Counted from the first letter of the stretch, positions 16,994-26,154 are shown. The stretch: DNA of 44,330 nt from Bacteroidota bacterium (GCA_022571255.1 JACZYD010000007.1:1-44330), one strand, 5' to 3'. The notes: generated from the letters alone by a model not told the origin. Numbers and translations: made by a program.

Positions 16994-17091
16994 CGCGCAT
17001 AGGAGACTGACGTCGTACAGGCGACTAAAAACCCGCACAGGAAACTGACGCCGAACAGGCGACTTAAAAGCCGCACAGGAAACTGAAGCCG
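16981..17091 (+). repeat. Degenerate ~18-bp tandem repeat after the L,D-transpeptidase
   Basis: Six imperfect units related to CACAGGAAACTGACGCCG, beginning at 16981, 16998, 17016, 17036, 17054 and 17074, with periods of 17-20 bases. The last four pair up as a 38-bp dimer (17016-17053 and 17054-17091). The first unit contains the stop codon of the upstream gene. The block lies between convergent genes and codes for nothing obvious. Confidence 0.75.
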
Positions 17092-17160
17092 GCAGAAACT
17101 TGCCGAACAAGTCGAAAGGCTTCGTTCGCCGAAGACCGGTCGAGCCGATCCGGGTCACAC

Positions 17161-18291
17161 CTAGTTGATTCGGCTGAATATTCGTTCGAATCGCGGCAAT
17201 CTGGAACCGGCATCCCACGAGAAATAAACAAAAAGGGCTTTGCCGACGATGTGGTCCATGGGGACGAAACCCCAGAATCTACTGTCCTCAGAATTGTCTC
17301 GATTGTCTCCCATGACAAAAAAATAGTCCTGCTGGACCGTATACGTTGTCGCTTTGAAACCATCTATCAGAAACGAGCCATCGGCGCTGCGACCCGTTGT
17401 GCGTCCTTCGTATCGCGAGATTACTTTTTCGATGACTGGCCAGACCTCTTCCGTGAGGGTAATCTTGTCTCCCCGGGCCGGAATGGTAATCGGACCGAAA
17501 CTGTCCGGTGTGTATCCCCGACCCGGCGGGTACATCAGTTTACTGTAGCGGCCGTCATTGATCGTAATGGCGGGTTCGATTTTTTCGACCCAGGGTCTCT
17601 GCCGAATCTGCTCGATGGCAGACTCGGTACCGACAACCCGCAAAACGAGCGGATCTTTCGTCTGAATGACCTCGCTGACACCGATGTCTTCAAGCCATGA
17701 ATTGGATAGTTGTACGCGCCGTTCCGTCTTCAGAACGCGCCATGACTGCTGCATGGTGGGAAGCAGGTCTTGCCCGACCCCGTCTATATATACCACCTTT
17801 TCCCTGACCTCAATTGTTTCCCCGGGAAGACCCATTACGCGCTTGATATAATGCATTCGCCGATCAATGGCAGTTACATCATCTGCGGGCCAGTTGAATA
17901 CGATCGCGTCTTCTCGTTTGACTTCTGAAAACCCGGGAAATCGAAAAAATGGAAACTGAATGCCTTTCAGGTATATGGATGTGAAAGGAATTCCAAGAGT
18001 CATCGGAGTCCGTGTTCCATAATGCAGCTTGGAAACAAAAAGATAATCCCCCACCAGCAGACTTTTTTCCATGGAAGGGGTCGGGATTCTGAACAGGTCG
18101 AAGAACAGTGTTCGTACGATCAGCATCACGATGACAGCAAAAGCAAGGGCGTCAAACCACTCGCGTATTTTACCTTTCGTTCTTTTTCCTCCGTTTCCGG
18201 CGGACCCATCCCCGGATCTTTGTTGCGCAGCCCGTTCATCACGCCGCTTCCGTCTGTCGTTCATCCGGTTCTGCTTGTTCGTTTTTGCCAC
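17161..18291 (-). CDS. lepB: Signal peptidase I
   Basis: Membrane-bound serine protease that removes signal peptides from exported proteins. The 376 residues have a basic, hydrophilic N-terminus of about 45 residues, one membrane helix (about 47-63), and the Ser-Lys dyad: S73 in PTPSMEKS and K150 in HYIKRVMGLPGE. The box GDNRDNSEDSRFWGFVP follows near residue 325. The protein is longer than E. coli LepB because of a roughly 100-residue insertion between the catalytic Lys and that box, as is common in Bacteroidetes-like homologues. The start is GTG at 18291 or ATG at 18264; both precede the membrane helix. It forms a unit with lepA and an intervening unknown gene, echoing the lepA-lepB order of many bacteria. 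Confidence 0.93.
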   Translation of the reverse strand: MAKTNKQNRMNDRRKRRDERAAQQRSGDGSAGNGGKRTKGKIREWFDALAFAVIVMLIVRTLFFDLFRIPTPSMEKSLLVGDYLFVSKLHYGTRTPMTLGIPFTSIYLKGIQFPFFRFPGFSEVKREDAIVFNWPADDVTAIDRRMHYIKRVMGLPGETIEVREKVVYIDGVGQDLLPTMQQSWRVLKTERRVQLSNSWLEDIGVSEVIQTKDPLVLRVVGTESAIEQIRQRPWVEKIEPAITINDGRYSKLMYPPGRGYTPDSFGPITIPARGDKITLTEEVWPVIEKVISRYEGRTTGRSADGSFLIDGFKATTYTVQQDYFFVMGDNRDNSEDSRFWGFVPMDHIVGKALFVYFSWDAGSRLPRFERIFSRIN

Positions 18292-18320
18292 GATTATGAA
18301 ATCCGCTGATTGCGAGAAGA

Positions 18321-19151
18321 TCAGTTGAGAGATCGCTCCCGGATTTTATTTCTGAAAGCGAAATCCGGCCTGCCCTGCTTCATGTCAGGGCGACCAATAC
18401 GCACATCGAAGAAGGAAGCTCCGTCAAACCCGGTGATGTACCACTGTTCCTCTTCCGGATTATAATAGAAATCTGAAAATGGTGAACGCAAATCATTCCG
18501 AATGATTTGACCGAGGAATGCGGCTTTGATTTCAGCCAGTTGCAGACGATACGAGGCCGCCGATGCCATCACAACTCCCCGATCCCAGGGCCCATTCGTG
18601 TCAATTACGATGACCGGAATTGAATCATTCAAAACAAACCAGTATTCGAATTCTATCATGTGATCGCGGGTCAGTAGTTCCACAGGATCCAGCTCGGCGA
18701 GCGTTTTTGTCGGCGAACCGAACAGGGCCTGCATTCGGGCTCTGAGATCCCTCGTACGCGTCGTATCAATACGTTGACGGGTTGTGGACCCGATAAAAGC
18801 CCAATCTGTGTTATCGAAAAGAGCCATAAAACGAATTTCCTGTTCCGCATCAACCTTCTGCCACGATTCTACTTCAAATCGTTCAATCTCTCGTTCAGCC
18901 GTTTCTGCGAGTGACTCATCAAGAGAAACGATCCAGTGCCTTATGGAGTCCATCTTCGTTTCAAAAAAATCTACCGTTCGCACGGGCATGCGACGACCGC
19001 GTTGATTGAACGTCGCGCGCGCAATCTCCTGCGTCCGATGCCACCTGTAGCGCTGCAAAATCGTCTGCGCCTCGACCCTGATTGTGAGCCCGGAGAAACA
19101 CAGAATGAGAAGGCAAAAATATCGTTGAAAGAGAAGCCGGAAGCAGGCCAC
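18321..19151 (-). CDS. Putative exported protein of unknown function
   Basis: I do not recognise this protein. Starting at GTG 19151 it has 276 residues and begins with a signal-peptide-like segment, VACFRLLFQRYFCLLILCF, with a likely cleavage after VEAQ. A longer version from TTG 19280 would overlap the lepA stop but would bury this hydrophobic segment behind 43 charged residues, so the GTG is preferred. The mature part is rich in Arg, Glu and aromatic residues, with EFEYWFVLNDSIPVIVID and YYNPEEEQWYITGFDG as its most structured-looking stretches. The latter faintly recalls secreted GWxTD-type proteins of Bacteroidetes, but this is weak. It lies between lepA and lepB on the same strand. Confidence 0.6.
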   Translation of the reverse strand: MACFRLLFQRYFCLLILCFSGLTIRVEAQTILQRYRWHRTQEIARATFNQRGRRMPVRTVDFFETKMDSIRHWIVSLDESLAETAEREIERFEVESWQKVDAEQEIRFMALFDNTDWAFIGSTTRQRIDTTRTRDLRARMQALFGSPTKTLAELDPVELLTRDHMIEFEYWFVLNDSIPVIVIDTNGPWDRGVVMASAASYRLQLAEIKAAFLGQIIRNDLRSPFSDFYYNPEEEQWYITGFDGASFFDVRIGRPDMKQGRPDFAFRNKIRERSLN

Positions 19152-19276
19152 TTCAGTCTCTGTCCGTCTGTATGAGAGAGTCGCTGAAACGACGGGAAGT
19201 GCATCGTCTAAGTCGAGTTCGGGTAGTCGTTTCAGGGCGGAATGTTCCTGATCCTGCGTGGGTTCTCGTGACGAAA

Positions 19277-21082
19277 TCAATCGTCGATGGAGAGAATTGC
19301 CAGAAAAGCCTCCTGGGGAAGTTCAATATTTCCCACCTGCTTCATTCGCTTTTTCCCCTTCTTCTGTTTTTCAAGCAGCTTCCGTTTCCGGGAGATGTCA
19401 CCTCCATAACACTTTGCCGTAACATCTTTACGCATGGCCTTCACGGTCTGTCTGGCGACAACCCGCGTACCGATCGAGGCCTGCAAGGCCACCTCAAACA
19501 TCTGACGAGGAATCAATTCCTTCAATTTCTTCGTGAGTTTCGTTCCCATCTCATACGCCTTGTCACGGTGAACGATGGTGGAGAGCGCATCGACAGGATC
19601 TCCATTGATGAGCACGTCAAGTTTCACGAGGTCGCTGGGTCGATAATCAAGGAATTCGTAATCGAACGAAGCATATCCACGGGTAAGGCTCTTTAATCGA
19701 TCATAGAAATCAAATACAATTTCAGCCAGAGGGAGTTCATACTCAAGGTTAACCCGGTTTTCATCCAGGTATTGTGTGTTGATATAGTTCCCGCGACGGT
19801 CCTGGCACAGCCCCATGAGACCTCCGATGTATTCAGACGGCGTAATAATCTCAGCCTTTACATAGGGTTCGCAGATTTCACGAATAAGCCCCGCCTGCGG
19901 CATCTTGCTCGGGTTGTCGACCAGGATCTCAACACGGTCGTGTTGAGAGACCCGATATTTAACGTTCGGAACGGTTGTGATAATATCCAGACCGAACTCG
20001 CGATCAAGTCTTTCCTGTATGATTTCCATGTGCAGCAACCCCAGGAATCCGATCCGGAATCCAAAACCCAGTGCAAGCGATGTCTCGGGTTCGTAAGTCA
20101 AGGATGCATCATTGAGGTGCAATTTATCAAGAGACGATCGGAGATCTTCGAAATCGTCAGAATTCGTTGGATAAACCCCCGAAAAAACCATGGGTTTGGG
20201 GTCCCGAAATCCTGTCACGGGTTCTGATGCTTGAGACTTCGAATGCGTAATGGTGTCCCCTACTTTCACGTCGGAGACCTCTTTGACCGAGCCGATCACA
20301 TAACCCACGTCTCCCGCCCGAAGAATATCCGTAGGCTCCATGTTGAGTCGCAGGAATCCGATTTCCTCAGCCGTATACGATTTTTTATTGGACATGAACA
20401 GAATGGAATCGCCTTTACGAAGCGTGCCTTCAAAAACACGAGTGTACGCGATGGATCCCCGATACGTATTGAAAACCGAGTCGAAAATCAATGCCTGAAG
20501 CGGAGCATTAACGTCACCGGATGGCGCTGGAATTCTGTTGATGATCAGTTCGAGCAAGTCCTTCACACCGACACCCGTCTTCGCACTGATTCTGATGATA
20601 TCCTCGGCGGGTTCTCCAAGCAGGTTTTCAATCGACTGGGCAACGCTGTCTGGATTGGCACCGGGTAAATCGACTTTATTCAAAACCGGGATGACCTCGA
20701 TATCACTATCCATGGCCAGATAAAGATTGGAAAGAGTCTGTGCCTCAATTCCCTGAGCGGCATCGACCACAAGAATGGCGCCTTCGCAAGCTTGAAGAGC
20801 TCTGGAAACCTCGTACGTGAAATCAACGTGTCCTGGTGTGTCGATAAGATTGAGAACAAACGACTCGCCGTTCTCTGCTTCATACGTCATTCGAATCGCG
20901 TGGCTCTTTATGGTGATTCCCCGTTCCCTTTCAATATCCATGGAATCGAGTACCTGTTCCTGGAGCTCGCGTGCAGAAAGAGTTCCAGTCAATTCAAGCA
21001 ATCGATCGGCAAGAGTACTCTTTCCGTGATCGATATGGGCAATAATGCAGAAGTTTCGAATCCTGGTCTGGTCAAAGGCCAT
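19277..21082 (-). CDS. lepA: Elongation factor 4 (LepA GTPase)
   Basis: Translational GTPase that binds the ribosome and is thought to help initiation or back-translocation. With ATG 21082 the protein has 601 residues, the usual length, and starts [21 protein letters not shown]-motifs: AHIDHGKST (G1), DTPGHVDF (G3), NKVDLPGA (G4), SAKTGVGV (G5). The LepA-specific C-terminal domain follows, with [32 protein letters not shown] and [26 protein letters not shown]. The frame stays open to 21196, but that extension is not part of the family and the region has non-coding character. The first gene of the lepA-unknown-lepB set. Confidence 0.95.
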   Translation of the reverse strand: MAFDQTRIRNFCIIAHIDHGKSTLADRLLELTGTLSARELQEQVLDSMDIERERGITIKSHAIRMTYEAENGESFVLNLIDTPGHVDFTYEVSRALQACEGAILVVDAAQGIEAQTLSNLYLAMDSDIEVIPVLNKVDLPGANPDSVAQSIENLLGEPAEDIIRISAKTGVGVKDLLELIINRIPAPSGDVNAPLQALIFDSVFNTYRGSIAYTRVFEGTLRKGDSILFMSNKKSYTAEEIGFLRLNMEPTDILRAGDVGYVIGSVKEVSDVKVGDTITHSKSQASEPVTGFRDPKPMVFSGVYPTNSDDFEDLRSSLDKLHLNDASLTYEPETSLALGFGFRIGFLGLLHMEIIQERLDREFGLDIITTVPNVKYRVSQHDRVEILVDNPSKMPQAGLIREICEPYVKAEIITPSEYIGGLMGLCQDRRGNYINTQYLDENRVNLEYELPLAEIVFDFYDRLKSLTRGYASFDYEFLDYRPSDLVKLDVLINGDPVDALSTIVHRDKAYEMGTKLTKKLKELIPRQMFEVALQASIGTRVVARQTVKAMRKDVTAKCYGGDISRKRKLLEKQKKGKKRMKQVGNIELPQEAFLAILSIDD

Positions 21083-21225
21083 GTGAACCGAATAGATTGA
21101 GAAACTGAAACGTCTAAAAAAAGCTGAGAGACGAAGTGAGAGAAGCGACCCTATAATACTGCAAGGATTGTAGGGTTCCGCGAGATCAAAACTCAATTGG
21201 TCATTGTAAACCCGAGCCGTGTAGA

Positions 21226-21347
21226 GTTACTGTCGCGGTGTTTCTGATGGTGCATGAATGCTCGAGTATTCGATAGCCTTAAAGTGATCCTTTAAGGAGG
21301 ACCGGCGTTACAGCATAACCGTTCAAGGCATCTTAAAATGCCTTTTT
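21226..21347 (+). ncRNA. Candidate structured RNA between lepA and the sigma factor gene
   Basis: The 425 bases from 21083 to 21507 carry no gene. On the plus strand they contain a nested set of possible helices: P1 joins 21226-21239 with 21301-21319 (14 pairs as GTTA, CTGT, CGC, GGT, with small bulges on the 3' side); inside it P2 is 21256-21261/21266-21271 (one G-U pair, tetraloop UCGA) and P3 is the perfect 8-bp CCTTAAAG/CTTTAAGG at 21277-21284/21290-21297. A T-tailed hairpin follows at 21325-21347. The loop of that hairpin, CTTAAA (21332-21337), is complementary to TTTAAG in P3 (21291-21296), so an alternative pairing is possible. No known RNA family was recognised. It could be an independent small RNA or a leader of the downstream sigma gene. 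Confidence 0.45.
21325..21347 (+). terminator. Intrinsic terminator-like hairpin
   Basis: A 7-bp perfect stem AAGGCAT/ATGCCTT (21325-21331 and 21338-21344) with a six-base loop runs into TTTTT at 21343-21347. The stem is only moderately GC-rich and the T-run partly overlaps it, so strength is uncertain. The T-run points to the plus strand, where no gene ends upstream; this implies a transcript starting within the lepA-sigma gap. Confidence 0.5.
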
Positions 21348-21356
21348 GTCAGTTTA

Positions 21357-21384
21357 TTGATTTATTCGGATTACGCCATATAGA
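21357..21384 (+). promoter_or_regulatory. Possible promoter of the ECF sigma gene
   Basis: TTGATT at 21357-21362 and TATAGA at 21379-21384 with a 16-base spacer, directly after the terminator-like hairpin. The match is only fair. It would give a leader of about 115 bases before the ATG at 21508; the rest of that stretch shows nothing definite. Confidence 0.25.
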
Positions 21385-21507
21385 TGTGCTGATACGACTT
21401 ATCGTACTATTCTCATGTCATTCGTTAGCTGTGCTGTGCGATTCCCCTTTTTTTGGGTGTATTCATCGGCCGCGGTGTATTAACTAACTGACTGAGGGTC
21501 CGAGCAC

Positions 21508-22098
21508 ATGCGCTCCATATCGGAGGACCAGTTTCGATCCTGGAGTCATGGTCTTCGAAATTCTGACAGGAGTTCCTACGCCGAGCTGTTCGACGCGACG
21601 TACAATACCTTTATCCGGTATGCGATGTCCATCGTGCACGATCAGAACGCGGCCGCAGATATACTTCAGGACGTGTTTATGAAGTTGTGGTATATCAGGA
21701 GCGACGTTGATCCGAAACGGTCTTTGCGGTCACTGATGTATCATATGGTTCGCAATTATGCTCTCAACCATGAGCGACGAAAAAAAAGACATGCTTCGGA
21801 AGAAGTAGAAGCTGACCACCCCTCAGTCCGCTTTGACATACTGGTTGATGAAAAGCTTGATGCAGACGTTTTGCAGGCGAAAATTCGGCATTGGATTGAT
21901 GTAATGCCGCCTCGCCGCAAAGAAGCATTCATACTGAGTCGGTACGAAGGGTTCAGTCATGAAGAAATCGCAAGGCTGATGGATCTTGCTCCAAAAACGG
22001 TTAACAACCATATAATTCTTGCGCTGCAACATCTTCGTTCGCATCTCAGTGAATTTCAGGAACGTGACAGAGTAGTCGGTGACCACAAGGAACGCTAA
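21508..22098 (+). CDS. ECF-type RNA polymerase sigma factor
   Basis: The 196 residues have the two ECF domains. Sigma-2 (about 20-90) includes YAELFDATYNTFIRYAMSIV, NAAADILQDVFMKLW and SLMYHMVRNYALNHERRKK; sigma-4 (about 128-183) includes MPPRRKEAFILSRYEGFSHEEIARLM and KTVNNHIILALQHLR, the helix-turn-helix that reads the -35 element. It resembles FecI-like sigma factors of Bacteroidetes, which are released when a TonB-dependent receptor signals through FecR. The next gene, a FecR-type anti-sigma, overlaps it by 20 bases and the receptor gene follows, so the three form a cell-surface signalling unit. The target genes are probably the receptor itself and perhaps others. Confidence 0.93.
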   Translation: MRSISEDQFRSWSHGLRNSDRSSYAELFDATYNTFIRYAMSIVHDQNAAADILQDVFMKLWYIRSDVDPKRSLRSLMYHMVRNYALNHERRKKRHASEEVEADHPSVRFDILVDEKLDADVLQAKIRHWIDVMPPRRKEAFILSRYEGFSHEEIARLMDLAPKTVNNHIILALQHLRSHLSEFQERDRVVGDHKER

Positions 22099-23110
22099 CA
22101 TAGAATCAAAGTCGAACGGCGCAGAAGAATTTCTGCCGCACTTTCTGGAGAATTTTCCGGAAAGTGGTTTTGACGAGATCGAAGGATCGGGTCTCGTTGA
22201 CGCTTGGAATCTGGCCGGATCGGCGCTGAGGAATGAACCTGTTGACGAAGAATTGAAATCCTCCGTCAAGGCGTACATTTTTGACGCGATCGCAAAACAG
22301 GACCTTGAGTCGCGACGTCTTGACAGGAATTTGCTCCGCAGGCCCTGGTCGGGATTGAGACTCGTCACCACTCGCTTTTCTGCAGTTGCTGCCTCTCTTC
22401 TGGTGCTCGTCGGAATGAGTTTTGTTTTCGCTCCCGACATACACACGATCCGGGCACCGTACGGATCGGTCGAAGCAGTGGGTTTCGTACTTCCAGATGG
22501 AACAACCGGATATCTCTCCGCGGGTTCGGAATTAAGATACAGCTATACATATGGTAGTGCATCGAGAGTCGTTGCGCTCAAAGGAGAAGCACTGTTCGAA
22601 GTTATAAAAAACGGATCTCCTTTCTATGTGGATACGTATAATACGAGAGTGGCTGTACTGGGGACGTCTTTTTCCGTTCGTGCCTGGGCATCCGATGTCG
22701 ATCCATCAACGATCGTAAAAGTGCGTGATGGCAAGGTTGCCGTTTCGAGGCGTTACAACACTTCACAGCGTGTCTTTCTGGAGCGTGCCCAGCAGATCAA
22801 CGTACGGCCTAAAGTTGTGATTCTGAGAGAATCAATCGAACCTGCGTCCAAACACGCCTTCAACTGGTTATCTGGTGGGATTGATTTCGTAAATATGCCA
22901 ATCGGAAGCGTGCTCAACGAATTGTCGCGGCGCTTCGACATTCGACTTGATGCCTCGATTTCTATTCTTGATCGGCGCATTACCCTTCTTCCATCCGAAA
23001 AGGCTTCATTGGAAGATGTTCTGGTCGATATCTCGGCGGCTCTGAATATCGGTTACCGAAAAATCGCAGGCGGATACGAATTTTATACGGTACCCTTCAG
23101 CGCTTTCTGA
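22079..23110 (+). CDS. FecR-family anti-sigma factor
   Basis: Inner-membrane regulator that holds the ECF sigma factor and passes on a signal from the outer-membrane receptor. The 343 residues start at GTG 22079, inside the sigma gene. An N-terminal cytoplasmic part of about 98 residues is followed by one membrane helix (about 99-118, SAVAASLLVLVGMSFVFA), the FecR domain (about 127-240, with LPDGTTGYLSAGSELRY, LKGEALFEV and VLGTSFSVRAW), and a C-terminal secretin/TonB short-N-like domain (DUF4974 type, about 272-340) with MPIGSVLNELSRRFDI. The domain order is typical of Bacteroidetes FecR proteins. The overlap with the sigma gene suggests tight stoichiometric control. Confidence 0.92.
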   Translation: MTTRNANIESKSNGAEEFLPHFLENFPESGFDEIEGSGLVDAWNLAGSALRNEPVDEELKSSVKAYIFDAIAKQDLESRRLDRNLLRRPWSGLRLVTTRFSAVAASLLVLVGMSFVFAPDIHTIRAPYGSVEAVGFVLPDGTTGYLSAGSELRYSYTYGSASRVVALKGEALFEVIKNGSPFYVDTYNTRVAVLGTSFSVRAWASDVDPSTIVKVRDGKVAVSRRYNTSQRVFLERAQQINVRPKVVILRESIEPASKHAFNWLSGGIDFVNMPIGSVLNELSRRFDIRLDASISILDRRITLLPSEKASLEDVLVDISAALNIGYRKIAGGYEFYTVPFSAF

Positions 23111-23134
23111 GGCTGCGCTTCGTCCGTATTGCCT

Positions 23135-23218
23135 TCAGACAAATCTCCGTCTGACACCCGATCCTGATCCCATTTTCCTTCGATTTACGGACATTATTCC
23201 GTAAATTCCACTGGAATT
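23135..23218 (+). promoter_or_regulatory. Cluster of hairpins between fecR and the receptor gene
   Basis: Three inverted repeats lie in the 185-base gap: TCAGAC/GTCTGA (23135-23140 and 23149-23154), TTTACGGA/TCCGTAAA (23184-23191 and 23198-23205), and AATTCCA/TGGAATT (23204-23210 and 23212-23218). The last two share bases; the third can also extend with CGTAA against TTACG, which would break the second. They could be an operator for the sigma factor or a partner, or mutually exclusive RNA structures controlling receptor expression separately from the regulators. Confidence 0.45.
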
Positions 23219-23295
23219 ACGAGTTCTGGCTTTACTACTCAGGCGACTGCCAATTCAAAGCGCCGTGCCAAGTACACCCGAATTTCCTGAGGGAT

Positions 23296-26154
23296 ATGAC
23301 GATCTCCGCTGATCGGACAACGTCGACGATACCAGTCGCAATTTTTATTGCGCTCCTGATCGGGTGCGCAAATGTGACTGCTGTACACGCCCAGGAGAAG
23401 TCTCCCAAGCCCGACTTTGAAGTTCGTGCGCAGGGCCGGATGGTTTCTGACGTACTTCTCGAATTGCGCGACCGGTATGCGGTTCCATTGGCATGGGACC
23501 CGCTTCTCGTGACCGGGAAGCGGGTTTTTTGCGTTGAAAGAAGTGCAGATTTCCACGTGCTCCTCCGCTGCGTACTCCAGGGAACGGGACTTGTGTACGA
23601 AATACAACAGACCGGCACCTATACCATCCGACGAGCCACGGAAGGCGCCCCTCAATACGGCAACTTAACGGGTTACGTCGTTGATATTCGAACAGGACAG
23701 CCCATTGCCAACGCGGAAGTCAAACTGATCGCTTCGTCAGACGGGCGCGGACGAATCGCCAATGAATCCGGTATTTTTCAGTTTGAGCGATTACTCCCGG
23801 GATCGTATCTGATGCGCGTGTACCACCTGGGATATGCGCCCCGGGACAGTCTGATCGCAATAAATCCCGGCGCCGACGAACGTATGGTCGTCCATATGCA
23901 CGCTCGAATAACTCCAATGGACCTTGCCATAGTCGATGGAATGGCTGTTAAACCATCGTCCCGTCTGGGTATCGGCGTCGCAGATCAGGAAGAACTCGTG
24001 AGCAATATGGACATCGGGACGTTCGCTGTCCTGAGAAGTATAGATACCATGCCGGGTGTGCGGGTGAACGACGCCAATGCCGACGTTCATATACAGGGGG
24101 GTGGTACCGGCGAATTACAATACCGACTCGATGGCGTACCTGTCTTCATGCCCCTGAATGTGGCAGCGTTCATTGGCCCCTTCTCCCCATTTGCGCTCAG
24201 TTCGATTACCGTGCACAAAGCTGGATTCAATGCGGGTCTGGGAAGTCAGATTTCTGGAATCATTGCTGCTGAGCACGACCTGACTGTTCCTTCGCCGTCG
24301 GGCACAACCGGAGGTCGCAACCGATTCGTCGTGCAGGTCGATCCGATTTCAACCAATGCCAGGTTCAATGCCCACTGGGGTGAGAAGTACGGACCGGACG
24401 GCACTTTCATGACTGCCGTTCGAATAGGCACGTGGGATCTGGGTGCGCCCAGATCGTTACAGAATCTACTGGCAAACTGGAATACGATTGACACGTTTTT
24501 ACTTTCCGCGTTTGCAGACACGAATACTCCGTTTGCAAATTTACCACCCCTGGGTAAAGCATCCGTTGATTTTTTTGACTGGCACAATGCCTTGAAACTT
24601 CGCTTCGATGGATTCAAGACCCTTTCTGCGTCGAGTTACTGGGGCTCATCGAGCCTTGGAAACAAGCTTGGAAACGTGGGGGTGCTCGAGGACGGGAACT
24701 CCGCTGCACCTGTGCAGCTCGAAGATCTTGCCAGTTACAAGGATATTTACAGGTGGAACAGCGGAGCCGCCCAGGTGACTTACAGTACGGTGATGAGCAG
24801 TCGCGCGACCGGAAACATCAAGGCGCGGGCCAGTTATTACCGGCTTGAACACGAATTTGTAGCTCCCGATTCGATCGCGTTATCTACCGCCGAGGACGAT
24901 GGTAATCGCGTATTTGAATTGGGTCTCGAGGGCAAGATCCACTACAACCCGGGACGCGGACATTTCCTGGATATGGGAACCGAGTTCGTACTCACATCCA
25001 GTCGCTTTATCGTCGCCGGAACACAACTGCTTCCCGTGCGATATGAATCAAGCGAACCCCGCGTGGCTGCGTTTCTGCAGGATCGTATTGAACTGGGCAC
25101 AAATACCGTTGTAGAGGCCGGAACCAGATTAACGTATATTTCGGCCCAGAGCACTGTATATGTTGAACCCCGATTGTCGGTGAGATTCGACTGGCCACGG
25201 ACACCTGTCGGAGATGTTGCACTCTACATCGGTTCTGGTATTTACCGTCAGTACGTAAGTCAGTTTGATATCAGCAGCCGTTCGCCGCGAACATTCGTCC
25301 GTTCGACTCGATTCTGGCTGGCAACCGATCATTCGGTTACTCCTGCCAAGGCGGGCCACCTGGCTGCGGAATTGATGATCTCGCCCTCTCGAGTCTGGAA
25401 GTTCCGGCTTGAAGGCCACTATAAAAAACTGTATCACCTCCTTACTCTCGATTATTCGGCTGTCCTGACCGGAGAGTTGGAAACGCAGTCTCAATCTGAT
25501 TTCCTCAACTCCACGAGTGGACGCGCATATGGTTTTGGTGTCGTTGTAGACCGGGCTGTTGGCGTAGGGAATCTGAGTCTGCGATACGATTTTTCACATA
25601 GTGAACGAAAGGTCACTGACCTCTTTCGGGATCAGCTGATCTCCGTACCCTGGAATGAACCACATCGTTTTGAAATTGGATTGGACGTTGTTCCGATACC
25701 CCACATGATTTTCTCAACGCGCTGGAAAAGCATATTTGGACGAACGTGGGGTTTCAGACAAGCCTATTATGATTTCCTGGGAGCGCATCTCAACGATGTG
25801 GAATTACTGAAAAATGATTTGCGCGAGAACGGTGTTTCGGAGGATGCCGTCATCCGGATTGAACGTCAGATAGAGAATTATGACCTCACGAATCCGGACA
25901 GTCATAAACTCCCGGGACTACACCAACTCGACTTCACGCTCGCATATACATTCCCGTTCCGCAGATTCGGGATTCAGCTTCGCGCTGACATGGTGAATGC
26001 TCTGGACAGCAACAACATTTCAGAATGGAGATTCGAGCTCGACGAGAAATCTTTTTTCGGGGATGGAACAGCGCCGTCTTCCGGTTTATTGAACCGCACG
26101 AACCGGCCCCTTCTCCCGCGCGTCTTTACGATGGCCCTCAAGGTAACGTGGTAG
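23296..26154 (+). CDS. TonB-dependent receptor with STN and carboxypeptidase-like domains
   Basis: Outer-membrane receptor, 952 residues. A signal peptide (to about HAQ, residue 33) is followed by an STN signalling domain (about 40-115, FEVRAQGRMVSDVLLELRD and CVLQGTGLVYEI), a carboxypeptidase-regulatory-like beta-sandwich (about 118-205, GYVVDIRTGQPIANAEVKL), a plug domain (about 225-330, DTMPGVRVND, QGGGTGELQYRLDGVPV) and a long beta-barrel ending in aromatic LKVTW. The STN domain and the preceding sigma and FecR genes indicate a FecA-like receptor that reports ligand binding. No SusD partner is present, so a SusC-type glycan system is unlikely; the ligand is unknown. ATG 23296 has GAGGG very close upstream. 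The 3' end overlaps the convergent lspA gene by 17 bases. Confidence 0.9.
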   Translation: MTISADRTTSTIPVAIFIALLIGCANVTAVHAQEKSPKPDFEVRAQGRMVSDVLLELRDRYAVPLAWDPLLVTGKRVFCVERSADFHVLLRCVLQGTGLVYEIQQTGTYTIRRATEGAPQYGNLTGYVVDIRTGQPIANAEVKLIASSDGRGRIANESGIFQFERLLPGSYLMRVYHLGYAPRDSLIAINPGADERMVVHMHARITPMDLAIVDGMAVKPSSRLGIGVADQEELVSNMDIGTFAVLRSIDTMPGVRVNDANADVHIQGGGTGELQYRLDGVPVFMPLNVAAFIGPFSPFALSSITVHKAGFNAGLGSQISGIIAAEHDLTVPSPSGTTGGRNRFVVQVDPISTNARFNAHWGEKYGPDGTFMTAVRIGTWDLGAPRSLQNLLANWNTIDTFLLSAFADTNTPFANLPPLGKASVDFFDWHNALKLRFDGFKTLSASSYWGSSSLGNKLGNVGVLEDGNSAAPVQLEDLASYKDIYRWNSGAAQVTYSTVMSSRATGNIKARASYYRLEHEFVAPDSIALSTAEDDGNRVFELGLEGKIHYNPGRGHFLDMGTEFVLTSSRFIVAGTQLLPVRYESSEPRVAAFLQDRIELGTNTVVEAGTRLTYISAQSTVYVEPRLSVRFDWPRTPVGDVALYIGSGIYRQYVSQFDISSRSPRTFVRSTRFWLATDHSVTPAKAGHLAAELMISPSRVWKFRLEGHYKKLYHLLTLDYSAVLTGELETQSQSDFLNSTSGRAYGFGVVVDRAVGVGNLSLRYDFSHSERKVTDLFRDQLISVPWNEPHRFEIGLDVVPIPHMIFSTRWKSIFGRTWGFRQAYYDFLGAHLNDVELLKNDLRENGVSEDAVIRIERQIENYDLTNPDSHKLPGLHQLDFTLAYTFPFRRFGIQLRADMVNALDSNNISEWRFELDEKSFFGDGTAPSSGLLNRTNRPLLPRVFTMALKVTW

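Noticed and set aside
21083-21196. N-terminal extension of LepA
   Set aside because: The frame is open to 21196, but LepA proteins begin near the MAFDQ-type start at 21082, giving the standard 601 residues.
21241-21275. CTGATG with nearby stems, recalling a hammerhead ribozyme core
   Set aside because: The obligatory GAAA element and the cleavage-site helix are absent.
21294-21300. AAGGAGG, a perfect Shine-Dalgarno sequence in the lepA-sigma gap
   Set aside because: No ATG, GTG or TTG follows at a usable distance; the bases are part of the 8-bp hairpin of the candidate RNA.
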